Below are positions 34,190-47,900 of a stretch of DNA of 64,000 bases, one piece after another; position 1 is the first letter of the stretch, and the number at the start of each line of letters is the position of its first letter. This DNA comes from Marasmius tenuissimus (lineage: Eukaryota > Basidiomycota > Agaricomycetes > Agaricales > Marasmiaceae), in contig JAQOTA010000050.1 of the NCBI GenBank assembly GCA_029532415.1, positions 5,208,001-5,272,000 on the forward strand, written 5' to 3'. The position numbers were made by a program, and so were the translations under genes. The notes under the pieces were generated by a model. The model was given only the letters and a program-made list of their open reading frames with translations. It was not told the origin of the DNA and did not search any database.

Positions 34190-35319
34190 ATCAACAACGC
34201 CAGGTTCGAAGGAATGGGAACACTTCGTGTATCGAGGGAAGGGTCACGCCAGGAGTAGAATGGGAGATGTTTGATTCGGGTCCAAGTGATCTAACCTCGC
34301 TCTCCTTTGGCCATTTGAGCCTTAGACTCGCCTCGATGGGGTCAGAAGTTGGGCTGGAAAGCGGAGGGAGATCAACAATGGGGGGATTGGGAGTCTGTAC
34401 TTCCAAAAGTCGGCGGTTGGGTGAGCTATCATCGAGTCGATATTGCCGCTCCGGAGATTCTGGGCACGGTCGAACCTGGATATCGTGATGAAATTTGACA
34501 TTATCCGTGTAAGTGTTTTTGGACTCCGTACCTTCTGAGACGTTGAGTCGTCATGGGAGATCGTACTTTGTTGAGGGCGACCGTCGAAATTTGGGTCTAC
34601 AAGGTTATGCATCGCTGAGTGTGGCAGTGGGTGATGAGCTATCGCTGGAGGTGTTTCAAGGTGGCGACTGTCCGGGGTATCAGAAAAAAATGATAGCAGC
34701 AGAATAGATGGGAGTCGTTACTCACAACATGAATTCTAGCTGGTTCTTGAACATCAGACATGTCAAGCACTCCGAGGAAAAAGGACATAGGGCCAAGAAG
34801 CACACTAAGCATCCGCGATGAACACAATTTTGCATTCTATAGCGGGTGGACACCTTCAGAGAAGAGATTCAGATTGAGGATGAGGCGGACAACAACTTAC
34901 CCAAGAAATGATCCTTGAGACCGAACGAACTGAGAGCAATTAGAACAGCCAGCAAGGGAGTGAATTTTGATTCTGCAGAGCAAGCAGTTCGAGTGGCGGC
35001 ATCGCGAATATGAAGGACTGAGATGCGTGAAGGTGAGCTGTTTGAATGGAGCGGAGCACCAGAATTGTAATTCACTATTCGTTCACAGAATCTGTTTCAA
35101 GTGGTGGTCGATGTGTCTGTCTAGTATGCGTCGTGAAACGTGAAAAAAAAGGGGAATTTAAGACCTTAGTATCACCACTTACCGGACAGGTGGACGTATT
35201 GAATGCACCCGCCACTTATGACGAGGAAGGTCCGCTCGTTGCGCAATAGTTTTATGACAGATATCGCATTCTGCAGGCTGGCGACAGGGCTGTTTCGAGC
35301 TAGAAGATTTAGATGGCAT
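34190..35319 (-). CDS. Possible C2H2 zinc-finger protein (multi-exon, incomplete model)
   Basis: ATG at 35319 opens an exon to about 35183 encoding a Ser/Lys-rich start followed by one clear C2H2 finger, CDICHKTIAQRADLPRHKWRVH (C-x2-C-x12-H-x4-H), and a GTAAGT donor. Downstream on the minus strand, candidate exons separated by GT..AG introns run to about 34190 and include a Pro/Ser-rich stretch. I could not follow one unbroken frame through all of them. A DNA-binding regulator is the likely role if the gene is live; a decayed gene is the alternative. Confidence 0.4.
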
Positions 35320-38300
35320 GGAGGCTGCGAGAGAGAGTGTGTGGGAAGTTTGATTGACTGTGGTGACGCGGGTCGTGCTGCGCTCGAGCGTGCACGCACC
35401 ATGTCCGGCAGGTCTACATGTCCTATCGACTCTTTCGCTACTATAAATTGGAAAGGTAACAACCAATCTAAATGAGCAGCTATCAACAAGAGTTGGCCTG
35501 CCCAACGATCCCTACCTATTATCTATATCTCCATGAAATAAATTACCGACGCAGGGATTGGACGAGATGAGCAAAGGTCAGGATAGAAATGGACTGAACC
35601 CGCTTGTGAGTACCTGAGCTTTGAGTGTTACTTCCATCTTTTTGCCCTGATTTCCCGCGAGTTACAAGTTTTGGCCCATAGCTGCACCATTGATTCTCAC
35701 TTAAAAACCACAATTCTTTGAACGACCAGGCTGCCTGATCGCCGATATGATACGGTCTTAACCTTGTAGTTATCGACGAGTCATAACAGCAAGTACCTCA
35801 ATTGGACAAGCTCTCAAGATCTGGGATGGCGCCCACAGTTCCTCCGGGCAAGACCCAAACCTTTTGATTGTTCTCCGACCTTATCTCCATTATCCCCGGA
35901 AGGTGACATGCTCCAACGACATCCAGAGGTGGTTGACCTCGTCCGAGTGCATACCGCGCTTCGACGTGTGGTTTCCGTCAATTGAGGTACACGTTCCTGT
36001 CGTCAGGCCTGCAGTGACAGATTCGTCAAAGTTGATAGTGAGGGAGGATTTTGGATGTACGGAGCCTCACCCTGTATCAAGGGAAGAACATGAATGTCAT
36101 GATTGAGAATTAGGCGACGACTCTGAATAGAAAAGATAGTCAGCCGATGGAATAACTTAGGAGCAATTTCGCCATCCCAAGCCCAACTAATGAAGACCAT
36201 ACCACGCGAGGCTGTTATTCGAGTGTAGATAAGACAGCCCTTCAGTTTCAGCTGTTTGAACTTTGATAGTTTGAGTTTCCATAGGTCGTAGAACTGATAT
36301 TGTTCTAGTTACTGGCGGTTCAATTGAATTCAATGAAAACGCACGATACTTGAATCTCTCTCTGCCTCCTGTGAGGATAGTGTGATACTGCTTGTTTTGG
36401 CTTCATCCTGGCCCTTTCCGACTTTTTCACTGTCCAAAGTGTCAATGTTGACGACGACAAATGTCACAGTTGGAGAATTCATATCGTTTTGACGGGTCAA
36501 AGTTGCGGGATAATTGAAGGTCAAGTTTCGAGTTGGGTGTTTTGCTTGTTAATGGTTTTCAAAGCGCGAATCAAGACAGGAATCCTTGGAAGACGGCGTA
36601 GAGTAGAGCATGGTGTCCAGACTCCTGGGTGACTTTGTGAGGTGATGATGGTGAGAAACAAACTTCGGTCGTGCGCAATCATGGGATCACGTGGTTGCCT
36701 CCCTGCAGCTTCCACCACTTTCGTCAACAGTACCAACAACCCTCTGTCAGAAAACGCACACCAAATTTGACTATCACCTCCATTGAACTAGTCATCAATC
36801 TACTGGGACAATGAGGTTAGTTTTATTTGACTTGAATCTGCGAACTGGGCTCAATATCATCTTTTAGTCCCACTCGAGAGTCGGAGGTGGTGGCCTGGAA
36901 ATCTTCAATCGAAACATCATGGTTTTGGAGCGGATGAGCAGCAGCTCGGTTGCTCGTAATTTTTATCATCCCAACTGCATGAAACCCCCGAGTACTTGTC
37001 GGAATTTCAGTGGCTACGGGTATATGTTTAACAGGAATGTTCATCAATAGGGCAACCATATGTATCCATCAACATTTGGCTGTGGTAGACGCGAGTGGGT
37101 CGGCACCGGAGAGGTATTGCATTGTATTTCCCCCCTCCCCAACGCAGCCAGGAACCCGTTCAAATCTTGAGATTAGAAAAGTTACCCCTCGCGCATTCCA
37201 AGCGTGTTCGCCTAAAGCCATCACCATTTTCCTCCGTGCGGCTTTACGGTCTTCATCAACTGATAGGAGGAGGTTTGGAACATCCTGGCTACCGACAACA
37301 GGCATTGCAAGGAACATGGGTTGAATTGATTGAGTGGCATCGAGGGCGGCTTTCACACGAACAAGATCTCTGTCATCGTTCAATATTCAGAAGTGAGTAT
37401 CTCATTCAACACCATTATCAATAATCGATTCGGTGTTTACCGTGTGTGCCTAGGTTCGCATACTGGGCCGGCGGCCTATCATGTTCTCAGCATTATCTTC
37501 AACGACTGCAATTGGTGTGCCTTACCTTGAGGAATACACTTTTTTGTTGGGCTCTAATCGCAGAGACCTGAAATTCCGACAAAAAAGGACGGGCCACATG
37601 TTGATCATTTCCCACTCTTCAACCATTCGGGGCCCCCTTTCGAGGAATGTAGTCCCTCTGCACAAGTCAATGTGTGGCTTCTTTGGCCTACGGCTAGGCT
37701 TCACTGCAAGTCGCAAATTGTGATATGGGGTACGCCTCAAACCGCGGACCGCCCCTTGTGATTACTTCCAGCATACCAAAGTCACAGTGCTTCAAGAATA
37801 TATCATCTCGTAAATGTGATGGCAACCTTTCAATCGTGAACCCTCATCAACTAAATTGAACAACCCGCCACCACAGAGATTCCAAGACTGCGCACTACGC
37901 AGCATACAGTCAAAGCACGGGTATGGACTTCCGTGTCATACATTCTGTGGTCTTGTAGGTGTCAAAAATATATCTGCAGCATTGCCTGCTTCCCGATATG
38001 ACTATCCCCTGACAACTACGTTGTTTCACGGTGATCCACCATCCCGGTGCATCAACCGCCGCGACTGAAGAATACCAATACAGTCAGCAGCCCTTGATAA
38101 TAGAAACACTCGGAGGTGAGAGAGCTCAGAGTTATGGCACTAGCGGGTTCTCACACATGTACCTTGACAGTGGACCGCCGGTACTGCTGAAGCTGCTCGC
38201 GATTGTGCTGGTGTTGACACGCCACGCCTGCCCCTTGGAGCTGGAATCGCCTCAATCAAGCCCTCGACTCTTTTTTGAATGACCGATCTCGACGGGTATG

Positions 38301-38873
38301 AACTTCGTATTCAACCGCCCTGACTTTTCGAGATCGTTTACTCAACCTCGCCGAGGTTTCTCCTTGTGTTTCCTCCCACTGTCTCTTGGTTCTCTACTCC
38401 TTGTCTGTCAATCTAGCTTCTTTCCTGCACTTCCATTCTCCTTCAATTCCCGAATTACCAAACTCTTCAGAAAACCGCTTTTGATGACAAGACTCCCGGG
38501 CAAATTTCACCAGGAATGAGTTATTCGTGAAGTCATGTCGCCGACATTATCGTTTCGTTGTTCTCCTAAACGCCTTATTCGGCCCCCTCCTCGGCCTCGT
38601 CAAAAGCTTTAGACAATCCAAAATCAACGTTTAGTTGAGCTTCAGGTGGTGTGCGTCCTGGAATAGAGCCGGCTACATTCTACATTGTCAACGCGATCAA
38701 ATCCTCGGTCATTCCAAAGACAGCGGTCTTGCCTGGCACTTGATTTGGATGTCCTCCGGCGCGGGGCTTTATCACCTTGAGTTACCTACAAGGGACATCC
38801 GCCCGTTGGAAATAGAGTCAGGGAACAGGATCACTCACAGGCCTTACTTGGCCGTATTAACAGCTTGGGATGG
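35320..38873. other. Gene-poor stretch with possible relics
   Basis: Short minus-strand frames at 36003-37740 (for example PMFLAMPVVGSQDVPNLLLSV near 37300 and a GPRMVEEWEMINMWP run near 37630) have plausible donor sites and could be exons of a dead gene. They do not join into a recognisable protein. Confidence 0.3.
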
Positions 38874-38879
38874 TATAAA
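38874..38879 (+). promoter_or_regulatory. TATA box of the DyP gene
   Basis: TATAAA lies 74 bases before the peroxidase ATG at 38953. Confidence 0.6.
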
Positions 38880-38952
38880 AGCTGAGGCGTCGCTCCAGTT
38901 TCAGACACCACAATTCCTCCTTTCATCTAATCATCGCTCAGTCACCAGCACA

Positions 38953-41900
38953 ATGAGGTTGTCAGTTGCTTCGATTGCCCTCGGGCTTCTCATGCACCAC
39001 CATTTGGCTGCAGCCTCAACCGTCAAGCCTAGAAGAACTTCCTCGATGTTGATCAGTATGTCTAATTCTTGAAGATGCACAATATCCCCTCTGATCCTAT
39101 TCGATTGTAGACCCCGATGCTCAGCCTGACTTGCCCTCTCTTCGTGAAGCAAGGACGGCGTCCACCGCCGTAGGTCTCAACCTCGACGACATCCAAGGCG
39201 ACATTCTGTTCGTAGTTTCTCGCAACTGATCGATGCCTTCCATGTCTAAAATGACTATGATCTTTCTAGCGTCGGTATGAAAAAGGACAAGGAACTTTTC
39301 TACTTCTTCCAGATCACCGATGCCGCGAAGTTCAAGTCCAAGCTCGGGACAGACATTCATGGTCGGATCACTTCAACCACAAAACTGCTCGATGTTGCGA
39401 CCCAGCCAATTACCGCTGTTAACATTGCTTTCTCGCAGAGCGGGCTCTCCGTCCTGGGCGTCCAAGATGACCTTCTTGACTCCAACTTTAAACGTGGCCA
39501 GTTCACAGATGCCGGTGTACTCGGTGATCCTGGCACCGGAAACTGGGTGCAAGGCTTCGCAGGAACGGGGATCCATGGTGTTCTTCTCCTTGCCTCTGAC
39601 ACTCAGAGCAACATCGACAGCGAATTGCAAAGCATCAAGACGGCACTGGGCGACTCAATCACAGAAGTTCACAGGCTTCAGGGTGCTCAACGACCGGGTA
39701 ACGAGAAAGGACGCGAACGTCAGTAAACGTCCCTGAAGCCACTTGATTCCCGCTCACCACCTTGTCTTGTTTTAGATTTCGGTTACATGGACGGGATCAG
39801 TCAACCTGCTATCGAGGGCTTCAACGCCGGGCCACTCCCCGGACAATTCGTGGCGAAGCCTGGTGCTATTCTTGTCGGTGAAGACGGAGATTTCTCGAGC
39901 TCAGGCCGTCCAGGATGGGCCAAGAGTGGTTCCTTCCTCGCATTCCGTCAACTCAAGCAACGTGTTCCCGAATTCAACAAATTTGTCGCCAACAATGCGT
40001 TATCAATTCCTGGACTCACTCAACAGGAGAACATTGATCTCTTTGGCGCAAGGACAGTCGGACGTTGGAAGAGTGTAAGTTGACATCGACAACAATTCTT
40101 CGCGTACTTTTGCTGATCATACTTGTGAGCAGGGTGCCCCCATCGACCTTTCCCCCCTTCGGGACGACCCAGCACTCGGCGCTGATCCTCAAAGAAACAA
40201 CGATTTCACGTTTGACCATCCCGACCTTGGAAGTGCTTTTAACTTGCAAGATAATCAGACCTTCTGTCCCTTCTCGGCTCACATTCAAAAGACTCGCCCT
40301 CGCCACTCGCTGAACAACCCCGAGATCTCCTCCTTCCATATCATGCGTGCTGGAATTCCCTACGGACCTGAAGGTATAGTACCTTGGAATCGATAGAAAG
40401 AGATTACCACAGGCTCAACGTTCTGACTAGTGACCGAATCTGAGGCGTCCTCCCAGAAAACATCCGACGACCCCTCGCTCGAACGAGGACTTGCCTTTGG
40501 TACGGACCTACTCTCTGCATCTGTTTGCTGGATTGAATAAGCTGATCTCCTCCCCAAGTTTCATATCAATCCAACCTCGGAAGCGGATTCGTCTTCATAC
40601 AGTCATCATGGGTGGACAACTCCGGGTATGTTCCTTGCACCTCCTGCACGTCGAACACTGACTGACTGATCCCCTTTTCAAAGCTTCCCTAGAGGCAACG
40701 TTGTAAGTCGATACATCCGCGGTCTTTAATATCCCTCTCCTAATATCGTTCATACAGGGCGTCGACCCTATCATCGGATCCACCAACTCCGGACCTCCAG
40801 GAGACACACAACGCACCATCACCGGTCTTGATCCCCTCAACTTCCAAAAGCCCATTGTCATTAACGAAGGTGAGCTGAGGTCGACGCTCGGATATCAATT
40901 GTTGAACATGATGGATATCATGTGATACACTGTTGACGTGTTGTTTACGCGTCACACTATTTATAGAGCTACGCCTCTAGAACACTTGCGTCCTCATGCA
41001 AGTACTACGTCTCTGTCTACGTATCTCACTACGTACCTAGTAGTTTCATCATAAATGACACTATAGACAGTCGCTATCCAATAGCATAAGTAGAGCCTCC
41101 AATACATGAGGCAAACACGACTATGCTCACCAAGCATACTACCATTCATGGTAGAAGTACTTACACAGTACTAATGTCTTTTACGCCTTTAGGGCCGAAT
41201 ACCTACTTCTAGTAGTAGTTTCAGTTAGTGTAATACTCATTACATGTACCAGAAACTTATGTATAAAAGACTGAACGAAAGGCCTTAAGCCTTAGGACAA
41301 TCTACTCGATTATCACCTCTTCTCAAGCATCTCAAAGACTACAAGAACACTCTGTGTATTACCCATGTGAGGTTTACTTCGTTATACCCACTGTGCACTT
41401 TAACTATGCTGGCTCATCAGGTTATGGGCCCCGCAAGCGGTGGTCAGGTCGATGTTATGATCGGAGTAGCCTAGCTCCCGTGTGTCGCCACCATCCTAGC
41501 GGACGACCTGTAACCTACATGGGTTATGGAAGTCTCTAGCGATGTCGGGCTTGTCATCGTCTGGTGTCGAGGTCAAGGGTTGTTAGCTCCCTTTCACCTA
41601 TTCACTATGTCCCTGTACTGTTGCATGTTGCACGAACGCATGTACATACTGTCTTGGCTTCATCTTCTTCGGCATAGACCTATCCGCGTAAGCGGCTCTG
41701 TCTCCCTGCTGATAACCCGGATTGGGCTTTGATCTTATATTATCACTGCCTAATGCCGATGAAAACCAATGGTTGGCGATGATCCTCACCATGAGGCATC
41801 GTTTAGGGGTCTATGGGGTTGTGCTTATAAACCAACTCGCCATGATTCCTGACGGTCGAAAGACCGGGCATGATATACATGCTGGGAGATTTGATCTCCT

Positions 41901-44900
41901 TACAACTAGGTTTTGATACTATACAATTTTACAGTATCACATGGCCATTTTAGTATGTACAGGGACTCCCCTCCCGATGACCCCTCTCTTACACGTTATT
42001 GTTAAACTCTAACTCACCTATGATTGCTTTCTGGTCACCGACATGCCTAAGGCAGAGGGTGCATGAACTCAATTCATATGGATGACTAGGTTTAATAATA
42101 ACTTTCTATGGGTCATTCGGATAGTATGGGCTGATCACTCATACTTTTGCTAGTCTGGGGTTGAGACCAGATAGCACGATGGGACACCAGACACCGATAC
42201 ACACTGGGAACGTTGTAAGACCCTAGCAATTGGGCAGGGCTTCGTAACCAGATTAACTCCCCTGCACTACCTGCACGCGGTACACCCCATGATCTGCTTG
42301 ACGCATACAGCCTGTTAAAAGTCCTAGACCTTTGGAGCATTTCTCGGTGTGCATCGAACCCTATTTATTTATGGGTGCTTCTTGGAAGCCTTCGTCGATT
42401 GACACTCTCTTGGCTCCACCCTTCTATATTTGAAGAGTATGCTCACGGGACTTTTGGCAGACCTCAATATGTCTCAATCAGGATCTAGGTCTGCTTCTCA
42501 TTCCCCAAGTGGTAATCCCCCAACGACGTTTGTTCGCAATACGCCGGGATACACTTTAGGAACGGAAGTAGAAAATTCTGTAGAAGTTTATAACTACAAT
42601 ACGGAACCGTTGTACTCTCAGGTTGCGGACAGCAACTTTCCTGCTGGGTCAGGAGGAATCAGTATCATTCCAGTTTTGCTAGATGATGGTTCGAATTTCG
42701 AAGATTGGTACCGATTACTTGAGGGTTACCTCTTTACCCAAGGCATACCTCAAGCCTTGGATGAAGAAGCGCCTGAAACATCCTCTCCTGCTACTTCAGG
42801 AGAAGCTACCGCTCTAGCTGAGTGGACTTCTAGGCGTAACAAAGTAATTGGTATTATCAAAATGCGAACTCGTCGTGCCCACGACGCGCATGTTGATAAA
42901 ACTTCAGTAATTTCAACCTTATCTAAATTCAAATCTACGTTTGGAGTTCAATCCTCTTCAAAGATGATGAATCTATATACGGACTTGCATAACGTCCAAC
43001 TCCCTGAACACCTTAATCCAGTTCCTGGAATCAGTTACATGTTGACTGTTCGGGATCAACTTAAGGATCATGGAGTAGATATTTCGGACGACTTGCTGTG
43101 TCTTATGATCACAGCCAAGCTTAATGAAAAGCGCTGGCAGCTTTTCAAGCAGCAAGTATCCCGTATGAAGAAGGAAGAACTTAAACCTACCGATTTGATT
43201 GCTGCAATTACGAATGAATGGAATAGAAGGAATGGAATTCATTCTGGTCCTGCTGCCTACACCGCCCATAACGCCAAAATTTCTGGTGTTAATAGATTTA
43301 ACTCTCCTCCTAAATGGTCTGATCAGTCTCGTTCTGGTACTTCTGCAAATCAAAAGAAGAACAATAATAAAAACAACAACCAGAACAATCAGAACCAAGG
43401 TGGATCTTCTTCCAAGAAAGGAAAGAAGAAAGGAGGAAAGGGCAAAGGAAAAGGCAAAGGAAAGAAGAAGGATACTCAAAAAGGGGGACAACAATCGCAC
43501 ACTGCGGTACTTGAACCTTCTGAGAAACCTTCTGAATACCAGAAACGAATTAATGCAGTAAACGAGCAAATTAGCTCAGTTTTTGAACGGGAAATGGCGG
43601 GGCCAGTTAACGTTCATATGTCCTACCACTACCCCACTGGTAGCACATCTGCACCAAATCCATTCCAAAACACGTATGATCTTCAACGAGCACGCCTAGA
43701 GGAGAGAATCGCTGCTGACAGAGAAGGTCGTCCTGAACGACACATCTCTGTTCAAGAATGGAACAATAGACGAACTGTTCAACTAGATGAACAGGTTCGA
43801 CAAGTAGAAGAAGCTATCGCTTCAGCTACTATTTCCAATCCAAACATAGACAGCGATGGAGATGAGATACCATCTTTGGTGTACATCTCTGATACTCCAA
43901 CAGAACCTGAAAGTGACTCTTCATCTGATCATTCATCAAATGATAGTCATACATGTTCTGCATACTCTTATGGCGCGCATAGTAATGAAGAAATCATCTT
44001 CACAATGCCACGACGAGAGGCGACACCTAATCATACTTCGCCTGCGGACGAAGTTGACCAAGGTGAGAATCTCGAAGTAGCATCACCCACACAACAAGAC
44101 ATACGTGTAACTGTTTCTACACCTCCAGATGATTATGGACCATGGGCAAATTCTATGTTTCCTAGGAACCACGCCGATCTTGTTCATTTGTTCAGACCAG
44201 AAAACTATTCTCAAGATGGAGATGACATAAAAGAACCACCTCTCATCAATAGAAAAGTTGAATGGCGATTCTTACAAGAATACAAAGAACAACATGACAA
44301 CATGATGCGACGAGTTAACCTAAGGAATAATAGACCACATATAATAAATGGGATTAGACTCCCAATTCCTGTCATCGAAGAATTCCGAGACTTCGGAGAT
44401 CAGATGACTAACGACATGGCATTAAAGGAATCCATGATCAGAATGCGTTATAAATCAATACGCAGTATACCAGACCACAATCTTTGGATCTGGATTCTGA
44501 TCAGGACCAGAGAATATGTCGTTATGTATGCAATCAGAAGAGATGCAGTGCATAACATGACACCTCGTCAAGCTCTTCATGAATTGCGCATACAACAAAG
44601 GATATTACATGTGGAAACAGTAGAAGATACCAAGTTCACGCTTCATTACGAATACCAAACCTGGAACCTTCAACACCTATCAACGGTTATAGCTGAAATC
44701 AATAATAAGAATTGGATCAGCACCGTTGAAGACTTTGTTCAACGAGTGAAAAACCCTCGTTCAACTTCGGTGGATGAAGCTTTCCGAGTTAACAAGAAGA
44801 ACTTCACACTTCCTGTACAAGTGATGAATCCAATCTTCTGGCATTCGTTAGTCAAGCTTGGTCTTGAAGGAAAATGGTTATTCGGAACGACAGATATAAG

Positions 44901-47900
44901 AGCGAGTCAATTTAGAACATCTCAATGGAGACAACCAGGGTTTAATAGGCGATGGGTTCGCTTTATCCCTCATCTTAGTCTTCCAGATGTTCATAACTGG
45001 CATACGCACTTGTACAAATGGATGAACAACATTAGAATGTCTGTTCCCATGACTCAGGCTGATATTCCTCGAAGAGAACTTGAGGGTGGTCGCTTCAATG
45101 AACGACCAAGAACATACCCTGGAGATTTCATGGAATTAGCCGAGTCACTTAATCGTTCCAAATCTCCAGTCCCTACTACCCATGAATACATAAATCGCCC
45201 CGCAACTACACCACCTAGAGTACGACAATGGCAGGACCAAATCGTTCACACACCTCCAAGCTCTCCCGAATCTTTTTATGGCATACAATCCTTAGAGGAT
45301 GATTACATTGATGTACCTTCACGCCCAACAACTGCTCCACCGGATCAACCGGAAAGACTTAGTCCGGTAGATGAACAACCTGAGGTTGATCCTTGGGTTA
45401 CATCTCCAAGTGATCCCCGAAACTCTCAATTCGAGAATTACGGACCTGCAGTAATTGGACTAAGGACCAATGGACCGCCCTTACACGTAGCTGATGGCAC
45501 GAGTATTGGCAATATCACTTTGGTTGTCAATAACAATCAGCCATATCAAGCCACAAGATTCGTTCAATGGCAGAACTATAGACGCCAATTGGAAGCTTGG
45601 ATAGAAGTTGAAGAAGCAGCTAATCAGCGTTATCAACAAGAACTCAGAACAGGACGAGAACTTCTTGTTCGTCAAGGATTCCAAAGTCAGAATCAAGAAC
45701 CGCTTCAATGGCATGAACGGTACTTTGATGATGGTGACTATGGAGATGGCCTTGAAGGAGTTGATAACTATTGGGCTGAAAGCAACGATCGTGGAGACTG
45801 GCAAGTTTTTCAAAGTTCTAATAGTCAAACTTTCACTAAATCCTCGATGCAGAACTATCATATCCTAAGGAACTCAGTGCCAAGGAAATGTAGTATTACT
45901 TCTGTATATGCAACGACAAAATACAAGTCGTTTTCTGCTGCATTTTCGAGTGATTGTGAAGTGAGAAATACGCAAAATGCCTGGCTACTTGATAGTGGGG
46001 CATCAGCGCATATGACTCCGTATAAAACGGATTTCTCAGACTATCAGACTTTAGAAATGCCAATAGGTCTTACTACATCAGCGGGTGATAAAGCAAATGT
46101 GCAAATAGTAGGCTATGGTACTGTCCTCATCCGACACACCAATAGCGCAGGAGTGACGCAAGTCACAAAGTTATACCCAGTGATGTATAATCCCGACAGC
46201 CCACATCGTTTAATCTCTAGTGGGAAGTTCAGGAGTATAGGTTACTATACTTTACTGGACTCTCCAGAGACTTCGATCCGGAGCAAGAAAGATGATTCTC
46301 TTTTAATGAGCTTTTACCCAAGCCATAAAGATGATCCTTTACGATGGATGAACGCGAAGGTTCTTGTGGGAGAAACTTCCTTCACATCTGTTGTATCTTT
46401 CAATACTTCTGAGTTATGGCACAGACGTATGGGACACTGTGATCCCAGAGTCTTAGGAAAATTAATGGATAATGTTAAAGGGCTTCCAACGAAGTTGGTT
46501 ACTTCGAAGGGAGAAACGAAACCATGCCGAGGCTGTGCCAAAGGCAAAATGGTTGCCAAATCGTACCCTCTATCCTCTAAACGAGCTAAGGAGCCTCTTG
46601 AGCTCGTGCACGGTGATTTGATAGAATATCCAACTCGCTCTTACTATCAAAACGAATATGCTTTAACCTTATTCGATGATGCAACATCATACGGATGGGT
46701 ATATCCAATTCGTAAAAAGAGCGATACAGATCAGAAATTGCGCAATTGGCTAGCTCTTGTTGAGCGCCAGACTAATAAAAAGGTCAAAAGTGTGCATTTC
46801 GATCGAGGGGGAGAATTCTTTTCAAATGAACAATGGGACTGGTATAACTCTCTAGGAATATTTCCACAAAGAGGTTCTCCCAACGTGCATGAACAGAATG
46901 GACGAGCAGAAAGATTTAATCGTACACTACGAGAAAAATCTGAAGCTATGCGCTTTCAGGCCTGTGCGCCTGAAAACTGGTGGGAATTTGCAATTTCCAC
47001 AGCCGTCCATATCTACAATAGAACTCCTATTCGTTCGAGGAAATACAGAACTCCAGTTGAGTTGTTTAAAAATAAAAAGCCTGATGTTTCATACTTCAGG
47101 ACGTTCGGTTGTGGCGCATATGCATACATACCGAAACGTAAAAATAAGCTTGCTCCACACTCCGAAGCAATGATTTTCATTGGTTACGAGAGCGGATCAA
47201 AAGCTTATCGATTCTTTCGAACAACCAACAATTCTGTATACATTACTCCACAAGCAGTTTTCGACGAAAACTGGTTTCCTAAATGTCAGAAAGAAGTGCC
47301 CGGATCCATAGAGTTTGATAAAACCGACAAACCTGTCCGGTCTATACCCTTTCCAACGTACCCATATGATGGCCATGAAGATCATCACAATGATGATGAC
47401 TTCTTCAATCCTCCACCTCCACCAGGGTCAGATGATGACGATCATCAGCCTGAAGGAGATCCTCCCTTGGATCCTATCCCGGATGATAAAAGCGATGATG
47501 TGCACAACGGCAATCATCCAAATACTGATGGATTCGGATCACCGAAAGGCTCCGATCACAATCCTAATCAGTATGGTCCGGATCCACGGTCTGCTGGTTC
47601 TTCTGGTTTGACAAATCCTTTTGGATTTCGTCAAGCTGACTATGATGAGTGGGAGAACTTACGAGCTCCTCCACCAGCAGCTGTCAGAAGAAACCCTCCA
47701 AGGAATAGAGTAACTCCCAACCGTCCGTTTAATGTTTACGGAAATCGACATCCTGTTGAGATCGAACGCGATATCGATTCTCAAGCACGCTGGCAAAGTC
47801 AGATTAATCCGACAAATGAACCTGAAACAATACCAAATAGGGTTCCTGATCCAGCCGCTCCTATGGACACAGATGATGATATGAGCGATCTTGCTCAGCA

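Noticed and set aside
41432..42340. Small frames in the leader of copia 2
   Set aside because: They lie between the primer site and gag, are short and overlapping, and have no recognisable domain.
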